IMG/VR virus record: IMGVR_UViG_3300042696_000053
Coordinates: 1 to 47,093 of that record
Length of the DNA stretch: 47,093 bases
Reading direction: 5' to 3' (one strand)
Source of the DNA: a virus
Shown in pieces: positions 34,701 through 41,234 of the stretch. The notes beneath the pieces were generated by a model. It saw only the letters and a program-made list of their open reading frames with translations, ran no database searches and was not told the DNA's origin. Numbering within the stretch: position 1 is the first letter of the stretch; each line of letters begins with the position of its first letter. Made by a program: the position numbers and the translations under genes.

Positions 34701-34821
34701 GACCGGCACTGGCAACAGCGAGACCGATCAGGCGGTGAGCGAGATTGACAGAATCCTGCAGCCACCGGTTGACGCAGGTGCTAGTATCCCGCCAGCGCTC
34801 AGCCCGACCGTTGGGCGATAA
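25720..34821 (+). CDS. Giant polyvalent virion protein with JAMM and zincin motifs
   Basis: A 3033-residue protein (GTG at 25720). About residues 1370-1415 hold a JAMM/JAB peptidase motif: GHNHPDRNALSPADI with H1402, H1404, S1411 and D1414. Residues 2461-2465 (HELAH) with E2500 in VVSEWWAD form a second, zincin-type metallopeptidase site. Residues about 2535-2745 are a long Ala/Arg/Lys coiled coil. Residues about 2800-2920 contain a hydrophobic conserved-looking block (HPYFGLYPASYMWGKILPEM). An earlier block near 990-1030 (KIYPAVRFTLNPLFQAQELV) is of the same style. Phage polyvalent proteins carry such mixes of effector domains and are packaged and ejected with DNA to meet host defences. Here that is inferred from position (between portal and scaffold) and domains. 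Confidence 0.8.
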   Translation: MTFDFSGAIRSLQSRPSPNFDPYDPFSTTSGLSTYSALPNIVSPISLRTMQTLPMTRATAQRADPIVPGPLGIWQLQSRSRPNEQIGKFGVNLLGEQGYTPGAPTPYATQPTDAAAQLRAMADPNNPQNRGFIEGLLGGIGGIFGQGGKDVGSFVGSIFDFPLELSGNLLGLPGSFATAQLTTGGKAWDPDIQAIYDQAAKQNPLNGLLLWGQAAKAQWVRDTEAGRHTGLYADFGPATALTDQLGFILQGLSVPMRWTQRAFSGGATDQSMADVERALASGAETYTDAQGVVHSTADWIKNSAWARVQQRLARGDFGPVGSQEARDKAIDALIVEGSLLRDAGDPDQQGFLTGQGLADIAFSLVTDPTLIASSIVGAAGKLGKVATMAANAKFWQTVPRELLPKVMAEVERVGMKVGAFDNPERVWSTLGRATRGETEQALAEGAGLATRTGRVADARNFESQVLREVMQNPEFASFRNEGGRALEYIDNWRNTWEPALRPIAGLVRTINDPFRLFGHGRAERWMNDVYSSQATEGLIRGQGGLDAHAKVQRLLGEVGETFRQRYDRGLGTYAAFEARVYHRAGLVSDLRRRILSGDGTVGDLMAYLPDEAIRSRMNGSTAGDIASGMEKQALRYRPLYLATERGGGEAALARARVEGAQRLQMMGMAEAAATSTAAKMGRDELSMLDGAYFGYAMDQFVTARKAGLGLSKKAAKGINYETLTMIGPRTLTRGEAEIVLDAVKRGATEEVRAAVRRYDLLFENLSENLSDADLLKAVRELVSDQMDAGALPTIIEDLRNLTPEMRHWAETNAEAGYRVGFRPEDPRKLWHVTVNPDGNVVGINPWLDVAAEASDVPTYSRGQLLRDMLFHDIRGERIMADARVRLAQYTSEQWGLPRADSDALFARLLRSAQEAGITPRGMAPEQVYKIVRTHGIPKDVMEGIGVREAVEALLYAFEGNWKRVGLSQKFTGYAKTTLGGQSNWLGQVAEKIYPAVRFTLNPLFQAQELVEPFILNIVRGIKPGFRASEMDERTLNLIETLIRDSKYAYDDQIERDVVLLWGADSARKAFGPNSRLGQMVRKMTVGGLINVKEVKRVNYARVIRRQLGKEFADNMDRVQPGFMAKMAAQYQTSDPGEIAVRWLTDKSRLETPLHALKPESLGARTPIDLDQAAQLFDGVPDGAALRAAVRSGDMTVDDFRDALVNAGADPAYADRAFMTAASPVSASEFWDEYRSVFRGGNQRATNADRAVFKAFAERHGMSEEEFIAKVMADTPQSADHMAVAAMAAADKRGYQLMAEAMDAAIGEPSAEADRMLDWFRRVTNFSADREHLIIVTPEGDVVGQAQQAAPWRLWTEPGIDYVATRSGVGVVERKAGMVTDANIGDAELADVIDKMPGNHVGHNHPDRNALSPADIGTAMIHRTRSLSAMSPSVTYTIEPNVVDGWITPEFLDEFGEATDWANMAPDDPGWLEVRLQLNNLWDEYTREFVDRVKNLPYYRDRDPSRWDSFIEELGVQHANQRIADRYGWRFTVTPHYFMPTEREHRYAAFYESFLNPPSGLGKRFPGAYRSLVPERVAMEGHGTEVAYEVVSDNDQLFNLIGSLPEEAQRQITDTWDDWLRSEVAPELGLAIGRVVRGVGGWTDEHGVFSQAINEVQDVFGNIEQATDYARAIGYLRQQSAVVVSRHLPGVVVADTARGQKWAVHVNLGQVDDLVASERLREVSEAAPGLGAWGSSITRDVNGNAVLRFVDFTGEGMVDEAAFASRMDEVLPEQALAHIDYEEVSPAVVDYRYVENDWEKNPHGEAYLQALGQRRPDLVRRLAGKSGAGGSLAKRSNDVLAHALDSYAPTEWQQHLADLRARGLNPKFRAVGDFTPAPEGVDLILPGGRARFFDSPNEPLSLWEQQNVKAQRINAAGWYAADPEGYLRFMHAVWHSKEKDVTLPQNLYNAFAWAALTANAPLEVTEGAFGLVRAGGRVAQEAGLVGSYGLRAREAWAQRILNKLPEEFRTNPEAAGIALQLDQGMRFSSFDLAKADWLTTREFATADRVATRINERLRAMTPEQRARWVPRIQQRLDGAVRRKGRAGAMGVGRGLNRGNLRLQVHEFPAHTLTTYGIDGTPKDLSSFVTVVRPKVRLKGTATSQQWGRILLWLRDGMWTTDYVPLRRFMTPQVNESLSQYALRMSSLLPGIDVKTAMMAGQTLAPSAMAHGALDTHMLRNIMEVARRRGDLEDLLGRLTPGYADHLRTELARADTSLSTAFKSPRVTRIRLVPTAMEKEAWGPAKLQAMRRNLSKIADPEMRALYDDEAVLLRIAKASPDGHVNVWGGDYAVLDDYFNTVVRADEAAALEAAGQQGAARLVERLSGGQWQWQKWDRIRSEAAGIPLDPHVSITKGADAMLPPQAGVLDRAIEVIRGGQPFDPRVGWLWQQSDGRVLGANQILRSGKRILLATQFADGRTGLHELAHAFEPFLDPSMREQILEQFRAATGSRRTTWGRVVSEWWADSLLTYARSRGRKGNQALRSSFEYLRHSLDGVERNVAAAKALEASEKVKAAAIRKAQKVIDRQGPVLKDAQAATRAANRVYERAARDLRRARARASLGTLEERANAMGDVVTHVDQNLRDAKGELRAAIGEAKAAEVRAREALGTSTAGGARTSANAKARAVERQRQRVKDLNAELQKARAAQSKANRAAGAARRRTPVAELEATRDRARDALQAALRQQREAQKVLDDAKKALGSAHNMKPGRVKVGPIQMSPEMRAIWDDLTTPPEQPSLIAGTGQPYDLQQEAVYQAARLALSRAEENAFTLHFYKRGRSMLERSINHPYFGLYPASYMWGKILPEMIRFLVKEPFGVQAPLGGLLLANNIYRSVMLQQQFDPEFRKHMAENTDLWRFVAIMTPSLPWEVPVNAPLWMRRLSEGALNYDDKLASYRARAAAGRLTPSEKPPELANLEDVGNIGAEMLNYAFGPANAITTVTGAISGSVSAASSAVGYVTGTGNSETDQAVSEIDRILQPPVDAGASIPPALSPTVGR
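31124..31360 (+). other. Embedded second-frame ORF coinciding with a codon-use anomaly
   Basis: Within the giant gene, another frame runs from ATG (31124) to TAG (31360), 78 codons, beginning MGKRIYRRSVSGAQTLFDGS and then very Ser/Thr/Pro-rich. In exactly this stretch the main frame uses CTC for nine of twelve leucines (positions 31138-31369), whereas flanking leucines are mostly CTG. A run of six G (31201-31206) lies inside. No Shine-Dalgarno site precedes the ATG. It may be chance, a recently acquired segment, a nested gene or a frameshift product. Confidence 0.3.
33658..33690. repeat. Two GTACTAGT palindromic motifs 25 bp apart
   Basis: GGTACTAGTACC, a perfect 12-bp palindrome, lies at 33658-33669, and GTACTAGT recurs at 33683-33690. 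Both fall in the coiled-coil part of the giant gene and use rare ACT and AGT codons. They stand out in GC-rich coding DNA. A protein-binding or recombination site is possible; coincidence is not excluded. Confidence 0.4.
34782..34787 (+). promoter_or_regulatory. Candidate -10 element ahead of scaffold and capsid genes
   Basis: TAGTAT lies inside the 3' end of the giant gene, 55 bases before the scaffold start. A -35 at normal spacing is not evident, although TTGACA (34745) and TTGACG (34769) lie nearby at non-standard distances. A dedicated promoter for the abundant scaffold and capsid proteins would make sense. Confidence 0.28.
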
Positions 34822-34842
34822 CAGTTGAATCAGGAGACATCG

Positions 34843-35442
34843 GTGCAAGAAGGATCGCCCGCCGATCCCTCTGCCGCGTCCGAGGCCACTGCCGCCACCG
34901 AGACGACCGAGCCCACCGAGGGTGAAGTTGAGGAGGTCACGTCAGAGGCCCGCACGCCAGAGGAAGTCGAAGCCATCTGGAGGAACCGGGTCGCAGGCAA
35001 GGACCGGGCTCACGCCGCCGAGGCTGCGGAACTGCGTAGGCAGATCGAAGCGCTGAACCAGCGCATCACTGCAGGCCAGTCGCAGTCAGGGCAGGTGACT
35101 GACCCGGACGATGCCAGCCAGTGGAAGGCCAAGGCCGAAGCCGCTGAGCAGGCCCTTCGTGAGAAGGAAGCCGCCCATGCGGTCGAGGTCAGACTGGCGA
35201 AGTACCCCGCCGCTGCTGAGGTGCTGAGTGAATCAGCGCTGGCAGCCGAGGACGAAGCCAAGTTGGCCGCACTCAATGCTCGCCTCAGCGAGGAGAGTGC
35301 TGCACCGCCACCGGTCATGGACCCGAACGCACCCCGTCGCCCGTCCCAGACCCCATCCACGCCTCGTGACAAGGGTGTCGATGAACTGGAGTCGGACCTG
35401 AAGAAGTTTGAGCCCGAGTTCTTGGGGTCGCTGAACCAGTAG
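34843..35442 (+). CDS. Probable capsid scaffolding protein
   Basis: A 199-residue acidic, helical protein directly before the major capsid gene. The N-terminus is Glu/Thr/Ala-rich and disordered; the centre is a coiled coil (HAAEAAELRRQIEALNQRI); the C-terminus is charged (ELESDLKKFEPEFLGSL), the usual capsid-binding end of scaffolds. The GTG at 34843 is chosen over TTG at 34825 because AGGAG lies six bases upstream. It shapes the procapsid and leaves on maturation. Confidence 0.78.
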   Translation: MQEGSPADPSAASEATAATETTEPTEGEVEEVTSEARTPEEVEAIWRNRVAGKDRAHAAEAAELRRQIEALNQRITAGQSQSGQVTDPDDASQWKAKAEAAEQALREKEAAHAVEVRLAKYPAAAEVLSESALAAEDEAKLAALNARLSEESAAPPPVMDPNAPRRPSQTPSTPRDKGVDELESDLKKFEPEFLGSLNQ

Positions 35443-35496
35443 GTCAGCCCACCCGAGAGCGAAGGGAATAGGCTCCTTCATCGAGGGTGAATATCC

Positions 35497-36486
35497 GTGG
35501 CTACGCTGACCACAGCAACCACCAACTTCAACAACACGGTCACTGCGCTCGTCCTGAAGCAGATCGACCGCAACCTTCGGGATGCGTCGGTCTACCTGCA
35601 GGAGGGCGGATTCGTCCGGGGCGACCTGATCCCGGGCACCAACCTGATCCGGCACATCGCTTACAGCGACATGTCGGTGACGACCAACAACAACACCGTG
35701 ACGCCGGGCACCCAGCCGTGGCTCACGGAGGGTGTGCCGCCCACCGACGAGGCGCTGGCGATCTTCTACGAGGAGTACGGCGCCCAGCAGGCCGGTCGCA
35801 CGCTGGCGATCAGCGACATCGCACTGGCCCAGAGCCCGCACAACCTCATGGCAGTCGCCGCCGAGCGGATCGGCACCAACGCGGCCCAGACCATCGACCT
35901 GTTCGTCGGTAACGTGCTCCACGCGGGCACGGCTCGCGTCCTGTACGCGGGGGCCGCGACCAGCCGGGTCACCGTGGCCGCGACCCACAACATGACGGGT
36001 GCGCTCATCCGTCGCGCCGTGGCGGTACTCAAGACCGCCAACGTTCCGACCTTCCCCGACGGGACGTACCACGCCTTCATCAGCCCGATGGTCACCCACG
36101 ACCTGATCGCGGACACGGCCACGGGTGGGTGGACGGACATCACGAAGTACAGCGAGCCGGGCCGGTTCCGCACCGGCGAGGTGGGGCGGTACTTCGGTGT
36201 CACGTTCTTCGAAACGAACGTGGCCAACCTGTTCGCCAACTCCGGCGTGGGCGGCACGGTGGATGTCTACTCCACCTTCATCTTCGGGCCGGACTCGTTC
36301 GCCTTCGGCGATCTGCAGTCGATTCAGGCCTACATGGTCAGCCCCGGTGGTGACCACACCGACCCGCTGGCCCAGAAGGCCATCGTCGGCTGGAAGGCGA
36401 TGTTCGGGACGAAGTTGCTCAGCATCACGGGTGCGGGCAACAAGTACCTGCGCATCGAGGCCGCGTCCAGCATCGGCGCCAACTAG
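35497..36486 (+). CDS. Major capsid protein, N4-gp56 type
   Basis: A 329-residue protein after the scaffold gene. The pattern fits the N4-gp56 branch of HK97-fold capsid proteins: an N-terminal helix, FVRGDLIPGTNLIRHIAYSD, then LTEGVPPTDEALAIFYEEYG and a GRYFGVTFFETN strand, with FKAMFGTKLL-like end (GWKAMFGTKLL). It starts with GTG at 35497. A stem-loop follows the stop, as is common after capsid genes. This capsid type occurs in both short- and long-tailed phages. Confidence 0.87.
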   Translation: MATLTTATTNFNNTVTALVLKQIDRNLRDASVYLQEGGFVRGDLIPGTNLIRHIAYSDMSVTTNNNTVTPGTQPWLTEGVPPTDEALAIFYEEYGAQQAGRTLAISDIALAQSPHNLMAVAAERIGTNAAQTIDLFVGNVLHAGTARVLYAGAATSRVTVAATHNMTGALIRRAVAVLKTANVPTFPDGTYHAFISPMVTHDLIADTATGGWTDITKYSEPGRFRTGEVGRYFGVTFFETNVANLFANSGVGGTVDVYSTFIFGPDSFAFGDLQSIQAYMVSPGGDHTDPLAQKAIVGWKAMFGTKLLSITGAGNKYLRIEAASSIGAN

Positions 36487-36492
36487 CCGGTT

Positions 36493-36521
36493 GGGGGCGG
36501 GGAGTCGCTTACCCCGCCCCC
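36493..36521 (+). terminator. 10-bp perfect stem-loop after the capsid gene
   Basis: GGGGGCGGGG (36493-36502) pairs fully with CCCCGCCCCC (36512-36521) around a nine-base loop, with an outer GTTGG/CCAAC pair close by. Only a short T-pair follows, so it may be a partial terminator or an mRNA 3'-end stabiliser that raises capsid mRNA over downstream genes. Confidence 0.6.
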
Positions 36522-36543
36522 TTCCAACTCCCCGGAGGGTTAG

Positions 36544-37164
36544 ATGCCGCCTACGCTGGCCCAACTGCGCACCTCGGTCTCCCGCGATCTGCGGGATACC
36601 GGCAACCGCACCTTCCTCACGGCCTATGTCAACGACCTCATCAACGCCGGGATCGAGGAAGTCGGGCGGCTGTACCCGGTGGAGACCATCGACTCCATCG
36701 ACGTGGCGGCCAGTACCTACGCCTATGCCACGACCCTGCAGCAGGCCTTCCGCTGCGAGGTGTGGCGCTCCGGTGCGTTCAGCGCCCTGATCCCGCAGGC
36801 CGAGGAGGATTCCCAGTCGGGCTGGGACCTGTTTGCCGGGCAGTTGCTGCTGCCCAAGGGCATCATCGACGGGCTGGTCCCGGCCACCGATGATCTGCAC
36901 CTGTGGGGCTACGATCAGCGTATCCAGTTGGTCAACGACAATGACGTGTCCGATCTGGACTCGACCGCTGAATGGGGCGTGCGGCACTACGCCCGGGCAC
37001 AGGCCTTCACGCTGATGAACAACGACCGCGCCCTGTTCAAGCAGTGGCAGGGTCAGAGCAACAACACCGACGTGACCCTCAGCCAGTTGAGCCAGATGGT
37101 GTCGCTCTACACCAGCGAGTGGGACCGCCAGCGGAACTACCTCCGTCGCCTTCGGAGGACCTAG
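36544..37164 (+). CDS. Head-tail adaptor protein
   Basis: A 206-residue protein after the capsid gene, beginning MPPTLAQLRTSVSRDLRDTG with the helical TFLTAYVNDLINAGIEEVGR segment found in gp6-like adaptors that attach under the portal. The middle is beta-rich and the end is a helix (LSQLSQMVSLYTSEWDRQRN). CGGAGGG sits before the ATG. It likely forms the ring that joins portal to tail. Confidence 0.7.
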   Translation: MPPTLAQLRTSVSRDLRDTGNRTFLTAYVNDLINAGIEEVGRLYPVETIDSIDVAASTYAYATTLQQAFRCEVWRSGAFSALIPQAEEDSQSGWDLFAGQLLLPKGIIDGLVPATDDLHLWGYDQRIQLVNDNDVSDLDSTAEWGVRHYARAQAFTLMNNDRALFKQWQGQSNNTDVTLSQLSQMVSLYTSEWDRQRNYLRRLRRT

Positions 37165-37167
37165 CCC

Positions 37168-38079
37168 GTGGACCTGACGCGAGGCGTGGGCTATCGAGGC
37201 TTCGCCCTCAACAGCCTCCAGTTCGATGCCGAGACCCGTGACATGGTGGGCTGCGAAATCACCAGCGTCGAGTACGGCCATGTGCTCGGGGTGGGCTACG
37301 ACGAAAAGCGAGCGCTGGGCGAAGGCCGGGATGCGTCCGACGTGTTCCTCGACCGCCGCCTCATCTCACTGGCGGGCAACGTCTATGGTCGCAGCCGGGC
37401 CGAGGCGATGGACCAGTTCCGGGGTCTGAGCGAGGCCCTGTCACCGGTGGACGCCTACGGTGAGGACCCGGGCCAGAAGGGCTTTCTGCCGCTCGACTTC
37501 TGGACCCCGACGCTGGACACCTATTTCCAGCCCTCGGGCCTGATTCACCAGATGCTGCTGGCCAGACCCTTGGCCACGCCGGGTGCCCGGTTCGACAGTG
37601 ACCGCCATGGTGGGCCCGATAGTGGGGCCTTGGCCATCCCGTGGAACGCACAACTGGCCGCACGCAATCCGCGCATCCTGAACGTGGCGACCACCACTAC
37701 GGCCATCGACGTGGGCTCACAGGGCTCGGGCACGGTTCGCAACCGGGGCACCCGCCCGGCGGTGATCGAGGTCTACCTCGTCATCCCTACCAACGTGAAT
37801 GGCACCACCAACCCGGGCACCCTCAGCCTGAACATCGGTGGGGCCTTCAACTACGTGTGGACGCTGCCTCGCGCCGACCACCCGGTGGTGCTGCAATACG
37901 ACACCGACTCGCGGGTGACCGAGTACGACGATGATCTGCGGATGGACCTGATCGACTTCATCAGCGGCACCCCACACGGCCATCTGCAGCCGGGCCAGCA
38001 CTCCTACTCGTGGAAGGTCAACGCGGCGCACACCCTGCTGCCGGGGTCGTACTTCCGCTTCCGCGATACGTGGGCCTGA
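37168..38079 (+). CDS. Dit-like tail protein
   Basis: A 303-residue beta-rich protein, GTG start. The N-terminal part (GFALNSLQFDAETRDMVGCE, then ISLAGNVYGRSRAEAMDQFR and a GLSEALSP turn) has the layout of distal tail (Dit) proteins; the C-terminal half (NPGTLSLNIGGAFNYVWTLP, YDTDSRVTEYDDD) is a galectin-like sandwich. Dit forms the hub ring at the tail end of long-tailed phages. It is followed at once by a hub-like protein. The odd point is the lack of a tape-measure gene. Confidence 0.62.
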   Translation: MDLTRGVGYRGFALNSLQFDAETRDMVGCEITSVEYGHVLGVGYDEKRALGEGRDASDVFLDRRLISLAGNVYGRSRAEAMDQFRGLSEALSPVDAYGEDPGQKGFLPLDFWTPTLDTYFQPSGLIHQMLLARPLATPGARFDSDRHGGPDSGALAIPWNAQLAARNPRILNVATTTTAIDVGSQGSGTVRNRGTRPAVIEVYLVIPTNVNGTTNPGTLSLNIGGAFNYVWTLPRADHPVVLQYDTDSRVTEYDDDLRMDLIDFISGTPHGHLQPGQHSYSWKVNAAHTLLPGSYFRFRDTWA

Positions 38080-38082
38080 GCC

Positions 38083-40839
38083 GTGGCTATCCCACCGATT
38101 GCCCGCGTCGTCCTGAAGGGGATGGGGGCCAACCGAGGCCCGAGCGGCACCAAGGCCATCATCTTCGATGGGGCCAACGTCGGCGTCAGCACCTACCGCA
38201 ACGGCGGTGGCGAGTTCCACATGACGCTGCCCATCGACCACCCCAGCGCGGGAGCCTGCGAACCGTGGCAGACCCACTACAGCGCACAGGAGTGGTACGA
38301 CGGCCAGTACGTCGAGCGCTTCGCCGGGATCATCACTGACTTCGATGCCACCGCTGACGACCTGATCGTCTACGGCATCGACTATCTGGCCCTGCTCGAT
38401 CTGGTGGTGGACAGCCGCTACGTGGCGGGCAGCCCCGACGCACCGCCACCGTCGGGTTCCAAGCACGTCTCCAAGACGCTCACCGAAGTCATCATCAACC
38501 TGCTCGACTATGCCCGCACCAAGACCAACAGCCCGGTCGGCTTCATCGACCGCCAGTTCATGGCGGTGTTCGCCGAGAAGGTCACGATCTACAGCACCTT
38601 CGTCGGCATCGGCTCTTTCATTCAGGGCCTGATCGACAGCCACCGGCAGGGCACCGGCAAGGCATCACGGCTGAGTGTGGATCGCAAGGCCGATGGCTCG
38701 GGCTATGCCTTTGTGCTGCGTGATGACCCGGGCCAGCAGCGCCCTAACCTGATGATGCAGTACGGCCAGTTGGTGCAGGGCTACAACATCATCGGCTTTG
38801 GCACCTTTGCCTCCCGGGCGCATGGTATTGGGCGTACCCAGACCGGTGGTGAACTGTTCTACCGCTGGGCCAACAGTCCCGGCGTGGACCCGGCGATCTA
38901 CGGCGCTATCGAGACGGTGCGCTTCTACGACAACGTGACCGATGGCACCGACCTCGCTCGCCGGGCGCGACAAACGGCAGCCCAGCAGGCCAAGGTCGGC
39001 AAGCAACTGGCGCTTGGGCTGCGGGTCGAAGCGATGCACCCCTTCGTGGGCTACGACATCGGTGACTCGATCCCGGTGCGCATCAAGCGCGGGGCGATTG
39101 ACACCACTCGCTTTGGCTCGGGCTGGTGGACGATCCACGGCGTCGAGTGGCGCATCTTCCCCGACGGCCACACCGAACTGACGTTGGCCGTGTTGCCCCG
39201 CGAGGACGGGGTGGCACCGAACCCGGACCTGTTGGTCGATCAGCCGGTTCTGCCCGCACCACTGGACACTAGCCGGATTGCTGACGGGGCCATCGACAGC
39301 AGCAAGTTGGCCGACGACGCGGTGACCAACCCGAAGATCGCCACCGATGCGGTGACCCAGACCGAACTGGCCGCCGACAGCGTGGGCTCGCCGCAGATTC
39401 AGGACAGCGCGGTGCAAACCACGCACTTTGATCCCACGGCGGTCGCACCGCAGGCCACACAGGCCACCAACGTCCAGAACGTCCCGGCTGAAGTCATCGT
39501 GGACGACAGCGGCCTGACCATCCTGAACGGGAAACTGACCCTGCAGGACGTAACTGGCCAGTCGGTGCTGACCCCGCTGGGGTTCGCGGGTTCGTGGATC
39601 GACTTCATCTCGTCGGGCGCCTACAACGGGCAGTTCCGGGCGGGCTCGACAGGCCCCTTCGTGGGGACCACCGAGACCGGTGGCGGGGCCACCGACACGG
39701 CCTATGCCAACTCGCTGTCGGCCAACATCCCCGGCTGGGTGTTCAGTGCCCTGAGCGGCAGCGCGTCTTATGGGCTGTCCCCCGACCGTCGGGCGCTGCG
39801 CATCCAGAAGTCGGCCTCGGGGGTGGCCAGCGTTTCGTTCTATCAGGATGTGCCTTACAGCGGCGCCACCATGGACCTCAACGCCTTCTTCATCTGTCAG
39901 CAGGCTGAGGCCAACGTCGTCTCGATCAAGTTGTATACCTCGTCACGGGACATTAGCCACGGCCTGCTGGGAGCCGAGACGCTGGTGGCTACGTTGCCGG
40001 TTGATCCGCTGACCGGTGCCCTGTTCACTCGCGGGATCAACGGTCTGCTGGCAGCCAGTTCGACGGCGGCCAAGTTCATCCGCTTGCGCTTTGAGGTCGC
40101 CTTCGCGGCCACGGCCTCGTTGCACACCGCGTTCGCCGACCTCACCTACCTCAGCGTGCTGCCTTCGGTCTACCGATCCCAGCAGTTCTTCTCCAAGACC
40201 ACGGCCCGCGACACGTCGGCCACCGATCTGGGTGCCCAGCACCTCTACATCTACCCCGACGAACTGCGGATCGTGGGCGGCGACCCGCTGCTGCTCAGCA
40301 CCCCGGGCAGTACCGAGCGCGACCTGCTGAAGTTGCGTCCGCTGGCAGCCTCCGATGCGCTGGCGGCCATCATCACCTCGCTGGGCAAGATCACGTGGGC
40401 GGGCGACGTGACGCTGGAACGCTCGACGGCAGGGCGCCTGAAGATCAGCGGCAGCAACGGCACGCTCTACATCAACAACACCCACGATGTGGGCCTGACC
40501 GACAATGGCTCGGCCCTGATTTTGGGTGATCTGGCTGCAGCCAACATCGCCATGGATGGCAACGAAATCATGGCCCGCAACAACGGGGCGGCCTCCGATC
40601 TGTTCCTCAATATCGAGGGTGGCGACGTGCAGATTGGAGCCTCGGCCACGCGCATTACGTTGTCGTCGGCAGGCAACCTGCTGCTGACCGATGGCTACAT
40701 CAAGTTGCCGTCCATCGGGGTGCCTGCCTCGGCGGCAGCGGGCTCTGGCCGTCTGTTCATGGACACCAGCGGAGGCAAGGTACGATTCCGCGTGATCTTC
40801 CCCAGCGGCGTGGCCCAGACTATCGCCGTCGAACCATAG
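38083..40839 (+). CDS. Baseplate hub / tail fibre fusion protein
   Basis: A 918-residue protein, GTG start. The first 390 residues are a hub/Tal-like region (GEFHMTLPIDHPSAGACEPW, VERFAGIITDFDATADDLIV, YGIDYLALLDLVVDSRY). Residues about 395-450 are a repeat-like spacer (SSKLADDAVTNPKIATDAV, TQTELAADSVGSPQIQDSAV) typical of trimeric fibres. The last 300 residues are beta-structured fibre tip (LKISGSNGTLYINNTHDVGL and similar). It probably anchors the baseplate and binds the host. Confidence 0.75.
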   Translation: MAIPPIARVVLKGMGANRGPSGTKAIIFDGANVGVSTYRNGGGEFHMTLPIDHPSAGACEPWQTHYSAQEWYDGQYVERFAGIITDFDATADDLIVYGIDYLALLDLVVDSRYVAGSPDAPPPSGSKHVSKTLTEVIINLLDYARTKTNSPVGFIDRQFMAVFAEKVTIYSTFVGIGSFIQGLIDSHRQGTGKASRLSVDRKADGSGYAFVLRDDPGQQRPNLMMQYGQLVQGYNIIGFGTFASRAHGIGRTQTGGELFYRWANSPGVDPAIYGAIETVRFYDNVTDGTDLARRARQTAAQQAKVGKQLALGLRVEAMHPFVGYDIGDSIPVRIKRGAIDTTRFGSGWWTIHGVEWRIFPDGHTELTLAVLPREDGVAPNPDLLVDQPVLPAPLDTSRIADGAIDSSKLADDAVTNPKIATDAVTQTELAADSVGSPQIQDSAVQTTHFDPTAVAPQATQATNVQNVPAEVIVDDSGLTILNGKLTLQDVTGQSVLTPLGFAGSWIDFISSGAYNGQFRAGSTGPFVGTTETGGGATDTAYANSLSANIPGWVFSALSGSASYGLSPDRRALRIQKSASGVASVSFYQDVPYSGATMDLNAFFICQQAEANVVSIKLYTSSRDISHGLLGAETLVATLPVDPLTGALFTRGINGLLAASSTAAKFIRLRFEVAFAATASLHTAFADLTYLSVLPSVYRSQQFFSKTTARDTSATDLGAQHLYIYPDELRIVGGDPLLLSTPGSTERDLLKLRPLAASDALAAIITSLGKITWAGDVTLERSTAGRLKISGSNGTLYINNTHDVGLTDNGSALILGDLAAANIAMDGNEIMARNNGAASDLFLNIEGGDVQIGASATRITLSSAGNLLLTDGYIKLPSIGVPASAAAGSGRLFMDTSGGKVRFRVIFPSGVAQTIAVEP

Positions 40840-40850
40840 GAGCCGGGCGC

Positions 40851-41045
40851 ATGGGCATGGAAGTCGGACAGGACCTCGCGTTTGCGGTGATCGGGCGGCA
40901 GGTGCTGGAGTTGGAGGTGCTCCGTGCTCACGTAGCTCGGCTCCAGCAGCACGAGTGTGCGCCGATTCCCTGCCAGCGTGAGTGCTGCCGTGAGACCGAT
41001 AGTGGGGGCAGTGATGCCGTGGGGCCCCCAGAAAACAGTGGATGA
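40851..41045 (+). CDS. Small hypothetical protein
   Basis: A 64-residue protein, ATG at 40851 with AGGAG about nine bases upstream. The first half is a helix (LAFAVIGRQVLELEVLRAHV); the second half has several cysteines (HECAPIPCQRECC) and a disordered tail. It could be a small lysis or tail-accessory protein. No family recognised. Confidence 0.5.
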   Translation: MGMEVGQDLAFAVIGRQVLELEVLRAHVARLQQHECAPIPCQRECCRETDSGGSDAVGPPENSG

Positions 41046-41051
41046 TCTGCT

Positions 41052-41234
41052 GTGGACCCCGCCCTCGTCGCCGTCGCTGGTGCGCTGAGCACGGTCTCGG
41101 CCTTGCTGTTCCGAGTGCTGATGAAGCGCATCGAGCAGCAGGACGCCGAGATTGTATTCTGGCGCGACCGGTATCTGGCCAGCGTGGCACTGGCTGAGAT
41201 GGCGACTACGGAAGCCGAGAAGGTGCAGCCATGA
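41052..41234 (+). CDS. Small protein with N-terminal membrane segment
   Basis: A 60-residue protein from GTG at 41052. A hydrophobic N-terminus (LVAVAGALSTVSALLFRVLM) is followed by a charged coiled-coil-like tail (KRIEQQDAEIVFWRDRYLAS). This layout occurs in spanin-like and holin-accessory proteins of phage lysis cassettes. It overlaps the next start by ATGA. Role inferred from context. Confidence 0.55.
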   Translation: MDPALVAVAGALSTVSALLFRVLMKRIEQQDAEIVFWRDRYLASVALAEMATTEAEKVQP

